From DASXRU01 sp039933315 (GTDB taxonomy: Bacteria; Acidobacteriota; Blastocatellia; Pyrinomonadales; Pyrinomonadaceae): a DNA stretch of 6,437 nt. Made by a program: the position numbers and the translations under genes. The notes below the pieces were generated by a model. That model did no database searches and had not been told where the DNA came from. It worked only from the letters and a program-made list of their open reading frames with translations. Positions 1-5,061 of the stretch are shown here, in pieces; position 1 is the stretch's first letter, and each line of letters begins with the position of its first letter. The stretch covers positions 1 through 6,437 of the forward strand of contig JBDTOI010000219.1 in NCBI GenBank assembly GCA_039933315.1, in the 5' to 3' direction.

Positions 1-282
1 CATGCTGAGCGGCCGGGGTTCCGCATCAGTGAACTCCAGATATCACCGACGCAGCAGGTCCCCTGGCATTGCCACAGCTACATTCAGGACACCTTCTATG
101 TTATTGAGGGGCGCCTGCGATTATCACTGCGGGAGCCGGCGGAAGGGGTGGAACTCGGCCCCGGCGATACGTATTCTGTCCGCCCGCGTCGACCCCATTC
201 CGTCGCCAACAGCGGAGATAGCTCGGCCACTTTTCTCGTTCTACAAGGCGTGGGCGAGTATGATTACGTTCCGCTCGTGTAG
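1..282 (+). CDS. Cupin-domain protein, 5' end outside the window
   Basis: Reading from base 1 in frame 1 gives 93 residues before TAG at 280-282; the start codon lies upstream of the window. The fragment holds a nearly complete small cupin barrel. Cupin motif 1 is seen as PWHCH (residues 21-25), an acidic residue (D30) and TFYVIEG (31-37). Motif 2 is seen as GPGD (53-56) followed by RPRRPHSVAN (61-70). H23, H25 and H66 are the expected metal ligands, with Q29 or D30 in place of the usual Glu. The VIEG and GPGD turns are typical of the Cupin_2 family. Small cupins of this type bind a divalent metal and range from enzymes to sugar-binding or regulatory domains, so the substrate cannot be named. 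Whether this is a stand-alone cupin or the C-terminus of a larger protein cannot be told from here. The longer ATG-started reading frame at 2-298 over the same DNA is a shadow with no family features. Confidence 0.85.
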   Translation, partial: HAERPGFRISELQISPTQQVPWHCHSYIQDTFYVIEGRLRLSLREPAEGVELGPGDTYSVRPRRPHSVANSGDSSATFLVLQGVGEYDYVPLV

Positions 283-310
283 AGCCCCACTTAGTTAAAA
301 CAGGAAAGGA

Positions 311-838
311 ATGAATGTGAAAAAATTACTTAGGCCAGTCTTACTAATGGTGATGATGGTGCTAACAACCTTATCTGTGTTGGCACAAGGCGGACGAGGC
401 CCTTCAACTCCGGCGGAACGGGACACCGCAGTCAAGGCAGCTCGGTTGTTGGGATCAGAACCTTTCCACAAGGATGCAAAGAAAATGCGTGAGTGGTTCA
501 CCATCTGGCTGATTCAGGTTCCTGACATTCAGATAGAATTGTGCAGTGCTTATCTGGGACCGGTCGGCGGCTCAAAAAAGAACTATTCGTCGGAAATTGT
601 GGGCCAGATGATGTTTTCCAGCGCGGCCTTTATCATCGAGCATCCGGAACAGGCTAACGATAGAGTGGCGGTAAATTTAGCGGGCGTGGAAGGAGCGCTC
701 AAAGTTTATGAAGCGATCCTCAAGGCCAAACCCAAGGCTCAATGGGAGTTTCTCGATAGTCTGATCGCGAAACAAGCAAAGGGAGAATTGAATGCTTACG
801 TGCAGGATGTAACTCAGAACAAGTGCACGCGGAAATAG
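311..838 (+). CDS. Secreted conserved protein of unknown function
   Basis: This 175-residue protein begins with a clear Sec signal peptide: a basic start (MNVKK), a hydrophobic run at residues 6-22 and a likely signal peptidase I site after VLA-Q (25/26). The mature part is about 150 residues, probably mostly helical, with W62 and W66, a segment ending IELCSAYLG (75-83) and a second cysteine, C172, close to the C-terminus. The two cysteines could form a disulfide outside the cytoplasm. I recall similar sequences among acidobacterial hypothetical proteins (IWLIQVPDI, SSAAFIIE and LAGVEG stretches) but know no function. A purine-rich stretch AGGAAAGGA directly precedes the ATG. AGGA at 302-305 suits the ATG at 311, while AAAGGA would also suit GTG at 317, so the start is uncertain by two codons. 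The stretch is 28 bases downstream of the cupin stop, so co-transcription is possible. Confidence 0.8.
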   Translation: MNVKKLLRPVLLMVMMVLTTLSVLAQGGRGPSTPAERDTAVKAARLLGSEPFHKDAKKMREWFTIWLIQVPDIQIELCSAYLGPVGGSKKNYSSEIVGQMMFSSAAFIIEHPEQANDRVAVNLAGVEGALKVYEAILKAKPKAQWEFLDSLIAKQAKGELNAYVQDVTQNKCTRK

Positions 839-859
839 TAGCCCTACCGCAACCCAAAA

Positions 860-1081
860 ATGGACGAGCAGCATGTTTTGATCATTGTCGGAGCTGTCGC
901 CATAAGTTACGGCCTGGTTAGTGCGCTCCGCCTTAGAGAATCCAGGCGCTGGCCGTCTGTCGAAGGCCGCATCATCAGGTCAATAAAGCGGATTCAACAT
1001 ACCGATGCGGGCAAGCAATCCGCATTCAGAATTCAGTATTCCGCAATCGATGGGCCCGCCCGCTACCGCAGGCGGTTCTGA
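860..1081 (+). pseudogene. Truncated DUF3592-like membrane protein; tail made of repeat
   Basis: The 73-codon frame starts with a membrane helix (about residues 6-23) and continues with RRWPSVEGRIIRSIKR (29-44). The WPSVEG element after one helix is typical of the N-terminal part of DUF3592 proteins, in which a beta-rich segment normally follows and is often closed by a second helix. Here the frame runs into the 44-nt repeat at codon 61, so the last 13 residues (ending ARYRRRF) are translated repeat. The preceding QSAFRIQYS may also come from repeat-flanking DNA. Only 86 bases separate the repeat from the next gene's start, so the missing 3' half is not present downstream. The start at 860 has no good Shine-Dalgarno sequence. 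It is most simply a gene remnant, though a short expressed membrane peptide cannot be excluded. The DUF3592 assignment is from motif memory and is moderate. Confidence 0.5.
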
Positions 1082-1083
1082 CA
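1040..1083 (-). repeat. 44-nt dispersed repeat with REP-like hairpin, copy 1
   Basis: These 44 bases are the exact reverse complement of 6386-6429. On the - strand the element begins TGTCAGAACC and contains CCGCCTG, a six-base loop CGGTAG, then CGGGCGG (1056-1075 on the + strand). That makes a 7-bp stem in which one pair is G-U only when transcribed in this direction. The bases just outside differ between the copies, so the repeat ends are defined at both sides. In the - frame it encodes SEPPAVAGG, a peptide I remember as a recurring artefact in acidobacterial gene calls. It forms the end of the truncated DUF3592 frame. Confidence 0.85.
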
Positions 1084-1156
1084 GCCTAAACACTGCTCCA
1101 TAAAAAAAGACTCTGGTGAAACTGCAAGCGGCTAATAGTTGGCTCGTTCTTGTAGC

Positions 1157-1162
1157 AGGAGG
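1157..1162 (+). promoter_or_regulatory. Shine-Dalgarno AGGAGG fixing the rhodanese start
   Basis: A full AGGAGG stands seven bases before ATG 1170. The same frame is open back to an ATG at 1116, but that longer form would place 18 extra residues before an otherwise perfect signal peptide. The ribosome site therefore decides for 1170. Confidence 0.85.
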
Positions 1163-1169
1163 CCAACCT

Positions 1170-1691
1170 ATGAAATACCGTCTGTTCCTTTTGACCGTTA
1201 CGATTTTGAGTGTTGTTCCGCTGGCTAATGCGCAAACCCGGCCGGGAATAGCCAACCCCGCGATTGATATGGCCGGTTACCTTCGTGTTTCCGCGGAAGC
1301 GGCGAAACATCGCGAGGAACGCCGGCTTTCGGAAAAGGACTTCATGCGGATGAGCAGCGAGCCGGGAACTGTTGTGATGGACGCGCGCAGCAGGCAGAAG
1401 TTTGATCAGCTGCACATCAAAGGAGCGATCAACCTGAGTTTTCCGGATATTACAGTTGAGAGTCTCAGCCGTCTGTTTCCCGACAAGGACACGAGGATTC
1501 TGATTTATTGCAACAACAACTTCCTTGGCTCGGAGGTGGCGTTTCCCACAAAGCTCCCTACCGCCTCGCTGAATCTCTCCACCTACATCGCCCTCTACAG
1601 CTACGGTTACACGAATGTTTATGAGCTGGGGCCACTCCTCGACGTGAAAACTTCCAAACTGGAATTGGTATCAACGTCGCCGGAGAAGTAA
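1170..1691 (+). CDS. Secreted rhodanese-like domain protein
   Basis: The 173-residue product has a signal peptide (MKYRLFLLTVTILSVVPLANA, likely cut after A21) and a single rhodanese-like fold. Its expected elements appear in order: TVVMDARSRQKFDQLHIKGA (67-86), matching the DxR...F...HIxGAxN signature; INLSFPDIT (87-95); RILIYC (109-114); and a late helix and strand, YSYGYTNVYEL. C114 sits where the catalytic cysteine of rhodaneses lies. The loop after it is CNNNFLG rather than the compact CxxGxR loop, and it is followed by an unusually long stretch to about residue 134 before the next helix. Thiosulfate sulfurtransferase activity is therefore unproven; related exported single-domain proteins may carry sulfur or simply use the fold. 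The protein would act in the periplasm or at the cell surface. It converges with the - strand gene ending at 1852. Confidence 0.85.
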   Translation: MKYRLFLLTVTILSVVPLANAQTRPGIANPAIDMAGYLRVSAEAAKHREERRLSEKDFMRMSSEPGTVVMDARSRQKFDQLHIKGAINLSFPDITVESLSRLFPDKDTRILIYCNNNFLGSEVAFPTKLPTASLNLSTYIALYSYGYTNVYELGPLLDVKTSKLELVSTSPEK

Positions 1692-1711
1692 GGGCTGGAT
1701 TTTCTTCTTGG

Positions 1712-1742
1712 AATTTGAGATCTGAAATTTGAGATCTCAAAT
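1712..1742. repeat. AATTTGAGATCT direct repeat ending in a 16-bp palindrome
   Basis: AATTTGAGATCT occurs at 1712-1723 and again at 1726-1737. The second copy runs into its own mirror, so ATTTGAGATCTCAAAT (1727-1742) is a perfect 16-bp palindrome. It lies 20 bases after the rhodanese stop. I recall the same motif, with encoded peptides like QISDLKFQ, scattered through genomes of several environmental phyla. Confidence 0.8.
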
Positions 1743-1744
1743 GA

Positions 1745-1826
1745 AAAGACAGGGGGCGGCCACAATGGGACAAAGGAAAAAGACAGGGGGGCCGCCATGG
1801 GACAATGGAAAGACAGGGGCGGCCAC
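1745..1826. repeat. Three imperfect tandem copies of an AAAGACAGGGG unit
   Basis: AAAGACAGGGG begins at 1745, 1779 and 1809, giving unit lengths of 34 and 30 bases and a partial third unit. The units continue with GGCGGCCAC or GGCCGCCA and then ATGGGACAA in the first two. The copies differ by small indels around the G run, as expected for slippage or for nested insertion of a dispersed element. The short frames across it encode low-complexity peptides and are not genes. Confidence 0.75.
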
Positions 1827-1839
1827 GGAGTGCCGCCCC
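1816..1839. repeat. GC-rich hairpin between convergent genes, possible terminator
   Basis: GGGGCGGC (1816-1823) pairs perfectly with GCCGCCCC (1832-1839) around an eight-base loop. It lies 12 bases past the stop of the - strand gene ending at 1852 and after the stop of the + strand rhodanese gene. There is no good T tract on the + strand (TACAAAG follows) and only TGTCTTT on the - strand. It could slow or stop transcription from either side, but it also looks like the hairpin core of a dispersed repeat. Confidence 0.6.
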
Positions 1840-1851
1840 TACAAAGTTTGG

Positions 1852-2988
1852 TTAGTTACCGCAGCTGGCGTTGATGATAGTGTTAGCCTTGCGCACGAAT
1901 TCGGCGGCCCAGGCTTCCGCCGGCTGGTCGCGTTCATGATTGCGCGAGGCGCGAAACACTCTGGCGATTAATCCGCCACTCTTCTCGGCATCTATCAGTC
2001 GCTGCAGACCAGTGGCCAGGAGTTGGCGGCCCGCTTCGCTTATATTTGGCTCACCTACGCTCTTGGCAGTTGTGGTGCAGCGACCGCCGCTCACCTTAAT
2101 CGGATCGCTAACCTTCCACCGGTCAAGCCTGGCTTTACTCTCGCTGGCGCTGGAATAACCAAACGTCGAACCCATATCGCTGACATAGAACACGGCCTGG
2201 CCGGGCTTGCATACCCGTGTGCCGTCAGGATTCTTCTTTGGGTCGAGGCAGGCGAACTTGTGGTTATCTGTTTTGGTGTCGCCGTGATCGATAAAAGCGA
2301 GCCAGAGCTTGAACGCATCGATCTCAGCGCGCGGCGATCCTGATCTAAGAAGCGAGTCGAGCGTTTCCTTCAAAGGGCCGGAGTCTTTGCCGTTGCACTT
2401 CACGTCAATACCTCGGCCGAGCGAAAGCTCTATTCCCGCCGCCGGCTGAAAAGGCATGAAGCTGGCGCCCTGAAAACCGCTGGTCAGACTTTTCTCGCAA
2501 TCGAGACAGGTGACATCGGCGACCCATTCGTCGTCGGCAAAGAAACCGAGCGCCTTCGAGAAACGCGAGGAAAGAAATTCACCATAGATTTCGCCGTTGC
2601 GCTTATCGCGTGATTGTCCTTTGAAGTGGGGCTTAACCTTATATCTGACCAGGTCACCGTCCTCGTCAACCACTCCAGCGACTGAGCAGTGGAACTTCGG
2701 CGTGGTGCCCGCGCCCTTTTTCTTGTCCCTGTTAGCGACGCAGTTGATAGGCGCGGCCAGCCCGTTCGAATCTACCGTGGGCGAGCCCATACGCGGGCGC
2801 TTACTCGGGTTATAGCCCAGAACCGGATCGTAGCCAGGATCGGGTTCCTGCCAAACTTTCGCGCTGCGCTCGGCGGAGGCCCGCGCCTCGGCGGTGAAAC
2901 ACGCCGGTTTCTTTTCCTGGGCCGCGACCGGGACCCCGATAATAAGAAGAAGCAGAGGGACGATATAGTTCTGCGGCTTACGAGGCAT
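1852..2988 (-). CDS. Secreted protein with kinase-like catalytic motifs, function unknown
   Basis: The 378-residue product has a signal peptide (basic MPRKPQ, hydrophobic core 8-19, likely cleavage near VAA-Q, 23/24). The mature part contains ten cysteines (30, 83, 101, 161, 164, 198, 247, 260, 304, 376), an even number consistent with disulfides outside the cytoplasm. Four elements come in the order expected of kinase-like folds: a lysine strand, VRYKVKP (114-120); a helix with acidic residues, GEIYGEFLSSRFSKALGF (132-149); HGDTKTDN (235-242), comparable to HRDxKxxN; and VSDMGSTFG (269-277), comparable to the DxG metal-binding loop. D237, K239, N242 and D271 would be the catalytic set, K117 or K119 the ATP lysine, and E133 or E137 its partner. 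A C-terminal NISEAGRQLL segment and W360...K367 look conserved from my memory of acidobacterial relatives. The kinase reading is inference from motifs. The start has AGGAGAAAGGG upstream, with GGG seven bases from ATG. Confidence 0.85.
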   Translation of the reverse strand: MPRKPQNYIVPLLLLIIGVPVAAQEKKPACFTAEARASAERSAKVWQEPDPGYDPVLGYNPSKRPRMGSPTVDSNGLAAPINCVANRDKKKGAGTTPKFHCSVAGVVDEDGDLVRYKVKPHFKGQSRDKRNGEIYGEFLSSRFSKALGFFADDEWVADVTCLDCEKSLTSGFQGASFMPFQPAAGIELSLGRGIDVKCNGKDSGPLKETLDSLLRSGSPRAEIDAFKLWLAFIDHGDTKTDNHKFACLDPKKNPDGTRVCKPGQAVFYVSDMGSTFGYSSASESKARLDRWKVSDPIKVSGGRCTTTAKSVGEPNISEAGRQLLATGLQRLIDAEKSGGLIARVFRASRNHERDQPAEAWAAEFVRKANTIINASCGN

Positions 2989-3019
2989 AGATGTACCCTT
3001 TCTCCTGAAGTTTTCTAAA

Positions 3020-3048
3020 AGTTTATGCCGGGGGGATCGATTTGTCGA
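3020..3048 (-). promoter_or_regulatory. Predicted sigma-70-type promoter for the kinase-like gene
   Basis: On the - strand TCGACA (3043-3048, five of six to TTGACA) is followed after exactly 17 bases by TAAACT (3020-3025, four of six to TATAAT). A start near 3013 would give a leader of about 25 bases containing the ribosome site. It is a match to a loose consensus only. Confidence 0.4.
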
Positions 3049-3080
3049 ACCACGGGGGGAGGTCTAAGATCAGCATCCGG

Positions 3081-3120
3081 TTCGTGTTGCTTCGTGAGAT
3101 TTGGTGTAACTTCGTGGATC
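3081..3120. repeat. Four 10-bp units, TTCGTG-type array
   Basis: Bases 3081-3120 break into four consecutive ten-base units: TTCGTGTTGC, TTCGTGAGAT, TTGGTGTAAC and TTCGTGGATC. The first six bases are constant except for one G in the third unit. The last unit is also the left arm of the inverted repeat that follows. No reading frame of interest crosses it. Confidence 0.65.
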
Positions 3121-3155
3121 GTGTGCTTTAGGATTCGGAGTCACACGATCCACGA
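3112..3155. repeat. 14-bp perfect inverted repeat downstream of the sigma factor gene
   Basis: TCGTGGATCGTGTG (3112-3125) and CACACGATCCACGA (3142-3155) are exact reverse complements around a 16-base loop. It lies 45 bases past the stop of the sigma factor gene on the - strand and upstream of the kinase-like gene's promoter. It could separate the two transcripts as a terminator, but no T tract follows on either strand, so a protein-binding site or dispersed repeat is equally possible. The rest of the 2989-3199 gap shows nothing else beyond the promoter. Confidence 0.7.
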
Positions 3156-3199
3156 TCGCGAGTACGGATTCAGAGGCTCAAGAATGCCGGAGTCCTGAA

Positions 3200-4450
3200 T
3201 TACGCAAGGGCCTGAACTTCGCCCAGCCTGCGATTGAGAAAGCGCCGCTCACTCTCATTAGTCACTAGCGCCAGCGCCCGCTCATAACTTTCAGCCGCCG
3301 CCGCCGATCCCATGCGGCGCAGCAGATCAGCACGCGCCGCATGCAACAGATGATACTCATCCAGTTCGCCGGCCGCGGCCAGCTCGTCAATGAGCGTGAG
3401 CCCGGCTTGAGGTCCGCTCAACATGGCGATGGCCACGGCGCGATTGAGCGACACGATCGGAGAAGGCTGCCAGCGCTGAAGCAGGTCGTAGAGATCGACA
3501 ATCCGCTCCCAATCCGTATCCTCGGGCCGCGCAGCCTGACAGTGCTCGGCGGCAATGGCTGCCTGCAGCGCAAAGGGGCCCGGCTCGCCGCGAAACGCCT
3601 CGGAGACGAGGGGCAGCGCTTCCGCGATCTGGCGTCCGTCCCAGCGGCTGCGGTCCTGCTCTTCGAGAACGATCAAATCACCCACATCGTCTAGACGGGC
3701 GTCGCGCCGGGAGTCGTGCAACAGCATTAGAGCCACCAAGGCAGTTGCTTCCACCGGTGGCCGTGGGGCCATCAGCGTCCGCACCAATCTTCCCAGGCGT
3801 ATGGCCTCAGAGCATAGATCAGTTCTCATGAGCGCTCCACCCTGCGTGGACGCGTAACCTTCGTTAAAAATCAAATAGATCACCGTCAGTACGGCGTCGA
3901 GGCGGGCCGGCATGTCATTGGTATCCGGGACCGAGTAGGGAATGCCGGCATCGCGGATCTTGCGCTTCGCGCGCACGAGCCGCTGGGCCATCGTCGCCGA
4001 AGGGACCAAAAATGCGCGCGCTATTTCATCTGTCTGGAGACCGCCGAGGGTGCGCAGAGTCAGGGCAACCTGTGCCTCCGGCGCGAGGGCGGGATGGCAA
4101 CAAGTAAAGATCAGTCGCAGGCGATCGTCCGGGATTTCCTGTGAGTCATAGTCCGGCTCCGTCACCGTTTGCCTCAAGCCGGAGGTCGCGTACGATTCAA
4201 CCTTTTCCTTAAACCGCGATTGGCGCCGCAGTCGATCGATGGCCTTGTGGCGGGCCGTCTGTATGATCCAGGCGCTGGGGGAATCAGGAACACCGGAGCC
4301 TCGCCACTGGTCCACGGCGGCGGCAAAAGCTTCCTGGGCCGCCTCTTCGGCGACCTCAAAGTCGCCAAACGAACGGATCAGGGTGGCGACAATCCGGCCC
4401 CAATCGGAGCCATAGACCGCCTCCACCGCCGCGTTCGAATCAGGGGTCAT
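3200..4450 (-). CDS. ECF42-type RNA polymerase sigma factor with C-terminal extension
   Basis: The 416-residue protein is about twice the length of an ordinary ECF sigma factor. Region 2 spans roughly residues 20-80, including FGDFEVAEEAAQEAF and WIIQTARHKAIDRLRRQ. Region 4 spans about 108-170, with RLRLIFTCCHPALAPEAQVA and the helix-turn-helix LQTDEIARAFLVPSATMAQR (138-157). The remainder matches the long extension of this group: a DUF6596-like segment (184-275, with VIYLIFNEGY), GPFALQAAIAAEH near 294-306, and TPR-like helices to the end (SLNRAVAIAML, YHLLHAARADLLRRMG). ECF42 factors are known to lack an anti-sigma gene, to be regulated through this extension, and to sit beside DGPF/YCII genes, exactly as here. 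The start at 4450 has only a weak AGG close to the ATG, but region 2 needs nearly the full N-terminus. It is divergent from the DGPF gene. Confidence 0.92.
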   Translation of the reverse strand: MTPDSNAAVEAVYGSDWGRIVATLIRSFGDFEVAEEAAQEAFAAAVDQWRGSGVPDSPSAWIIQTARHKAIDRLRRQSRFKEKVESYATSGLRQTVTEPDYDSQEIPDDRLRLIFTCCHPALAPEAQVALTLRTLGGLQTDEIARAFLVPSATMAQRLVRAKRKIRDAGIPYSVPDTNDMPARLDAVLTVIYLIFNEGYASTQGGALMRTDLCSEAIRLGRLVRTLMAPRPPVEATALVALMLLHDSRRDARLDDVGDLIVLEEQDRSRWDGRQIAEALPLVSEAFRGEPGPFALQAAIAAEHCQAARPEDTDWERIVDLYDLLQRWQPSPIVSLNRAVAIAMLSGPQAGLTLIDELAAAGELDEYHLLHAARADLLRRMGSAAAAESYERALALVTNESERRFLNRRLGEVQALA

Positions 4451-4478
4451 GCCTCATGTTAAATATTTCCCGGTGGAG

Positions 4479-4505
4479 TGTCGATCCGGGCGGTTGCCGT
4501 TCGAC
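4479..4505 (+). promoter_or_regulatory. ECF42-type promoter TGTCGA-N17-CGAC for the DGPF gene
   Basis: TGTCGA (4479-4484) is followed after 17 bases by CGAC (4502-4505). From published ECF42 work I recall a -35 of TGTCGA and a -10 of CG(A/T)C, which this fits at every position. Transcription would start near 4511, just ahead of GGAGG at 4514-4518, giving a leader of only about 15 bases before ATG 4526. Confidence 0.7.
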
Positions 4506-4506
4506 T
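4480..4506 (-). promoter_or_regulatory. Mirror-image promoter toward the sigma factor gene
   Basis: The element is a perfect dyad, GTCGA-N16-TCGAC (4480-4505). Read on the - strand it gives AGTCGA (4501-4506), 17 bases, then CGAC (4480-4483), one mismatch from the rightward promoter. A start near 4474 would leave about 23 bases before the sigma factor ATG. This would make the sigma factor gene self-activated, which is inference only. Confidence 0.4.
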
Positions 4507-4513
4507 TACTGTT

Positions 4514-4518
4514 GGAGG
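4514..4518 (+). promoter_or_regulatory. Shine-Dalgarno GGAGG fixing the DGPF gene start
   Basis: GGAGG stands seven bases before ATG 4526. The frame is also open from ATG 4478, but that ATG overlaps the promoter and would add 16 residues in front of MKYMLLIY, the normal beginning of this family. Confidence 0.85.
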
Positions 4519-4525
4519 TACACAT

Positions 4526-4888
4526 ATGAAATACATGTTGTTGATTTACCAGGATGAACATGCCTGGAACGGGTTCACCGAGGCGGAGCGGCAAAATATC
4601 TACCGTGAATACCGCGAGTTGATTCAAGATCTTCAATCGCGCGGCCAGTATCTTGCGGGTGACGAGTTGCAGGTGGCAAAAACCGCCAACAGCGTGCGCG
4701 TACGCGAGGGCAAACCGATGGTGACTGACGGGCCCTTTGCGGAAACGCGCGAGCAGATTGGCGGCTTCTTCATGATTGAGGTGGATAGCTTAGATCAGGC
4801 AACCAGCATTGCCGGTCGCATCCCATCCGCTCGCATGGGAGCCGTGGAAGTGCGGCCAGTGGTTGAGTCGGCGGCCGCGCCAGTCTAG
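4526..4888 (+). CDS. YCII-related (DGPF) domain protein
   Basis: The 120-residue protein is a complete single-domain member of the YCII-related family. It begins MKYMLLIYQDE, has the signature VTDGPFAETREQIGGFFMIE (66-85), and closes with IAGRIPSARMGAVEVRPV (95-112), all typical of the DGPF group. The fold is a small ferredoxin-like dimer, and the biochemical role of the group is not settled. It is divergently transcribed from an ECF42 sigma factor, the established genomic partner and usual regulator of these genes, and the spacer carries an ECF42-type promoter. A frameshifted remnant of a second YCII domain follows directly after its stop. It probably belongs to the regulon of its neighbour and acts in the cytoplasm. 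Confidence 0.93.
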   Translation: MKYMLLIYQDEHAWNGFTEAERQNIYREYRELIQDLQSRGQYLAGDELQVAKTANSVRVREGKPMVTDGPFAETREQIGGFFMIEVDSLDQATSIAGRIPSARMGAVEVRPVVESAAAPV

Positions 4889-4991
4889 TTCGCAAACGGA
4901 TTTCGCCAGCGAACCATTTTTCTGATCTACGCCAGGGATCGCGACGAGGCGATCGTTATCGCTGGCAAGGATTCCCGGAGCGCGGATCTAA
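4889..4991 (+). pseudogene. Decayed remnant of a second YCII/DGPF domain
   Basis: Beginning at 4916 the frame of the upstream gene reads IFLIYARDRDEAIVIAG (to 4966), which matches the FFLIxAxDxDEAIxIA strand and helix of YCII proteins. One base later, in the next frame, 4968-4991 reads RIPGARI and a stop, matching the following RIPxAR element (compare IAGRIPSARMG in the intact neighbour). A single extra base therefore splits a recognisable domain end. Upstream, 4895-4912 resembles a damaged DGPFAE stretch (GGA then, in another frame, TTCGCCAGCGAA), with codons missing before the FLI part. The first two thirds of the domain are absent. It is most simply a tandem DGPF gene reduced by deletion and frameshift. 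The hairpin-like GATCGC/GCGATC bases inside it are part of this remnant. Confidence 0.6.
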
Positions 4992-5013
4992 CGGGTTGGT
5001 CCCATAATTAACT

Positions 5014-5031
5014 CACAGACTGAAGTCTGTG
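5014..5031. repeat. 8-bp hairpin CACAGACT-GA-AGTCTGTG
   Basis: CACAGACT (5014-5021) and AGTCTGTG (5024-5031) are perfect complements around GA. It lies 30 bases before the DUF1801 start. I recall this sequence (TGGCACAGACTTCAGTCTGTG on the other strand) as a dispersed element in acidobacterial genomes. With no T tract after it, a terminator role is unlikely. Confidence 0.65.
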
Positions 5032-5061
5032 CCACTCCAATCAGGATGGAAAGGACTAGCT

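Noticed and set aside
2..298. 98-residue ATG-started frame at the left edge
   Set aside because: It overlaps the cupin frame, which carries both cupin motifs; the ATG frame is arginine- and serine-rich and has no family features.
980..1255. - strand frame containing SEPPAVAGG
   Set aside because: It is translated repeat DNA running antisense through the rhodanese signal peptide region; no ribosome site and no family match.
3043..3048. TGTCGA on the + strand as another ECF42 -35
   Set aside because: No CG(A/T)C lies 16-18 bases downstream on the + strand and no + strand gene follows; the same bases fit better as a - strand TCGACA -35.
3081..3155. Possible CRISPR-like array
   Set aside because: Units are 10 bases with no spacers, and no cas genes are in the window.
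3341..4462. Several + strand frames of 69-117 residues inside the sigma factor gene
   Set aside because: They are antisense shadows in GC-rich coding DNA, whereas the - strand protein has complete sigma regions 2 and 4.
4931..4966. Nested GCCAG/CTGGC and GATCGC/GCGATC arms as a terminator of the DGPF gene
   Set aside because: The bases encode the DRDEAIVIAG part of the YCII remnant, and no T tract follows.
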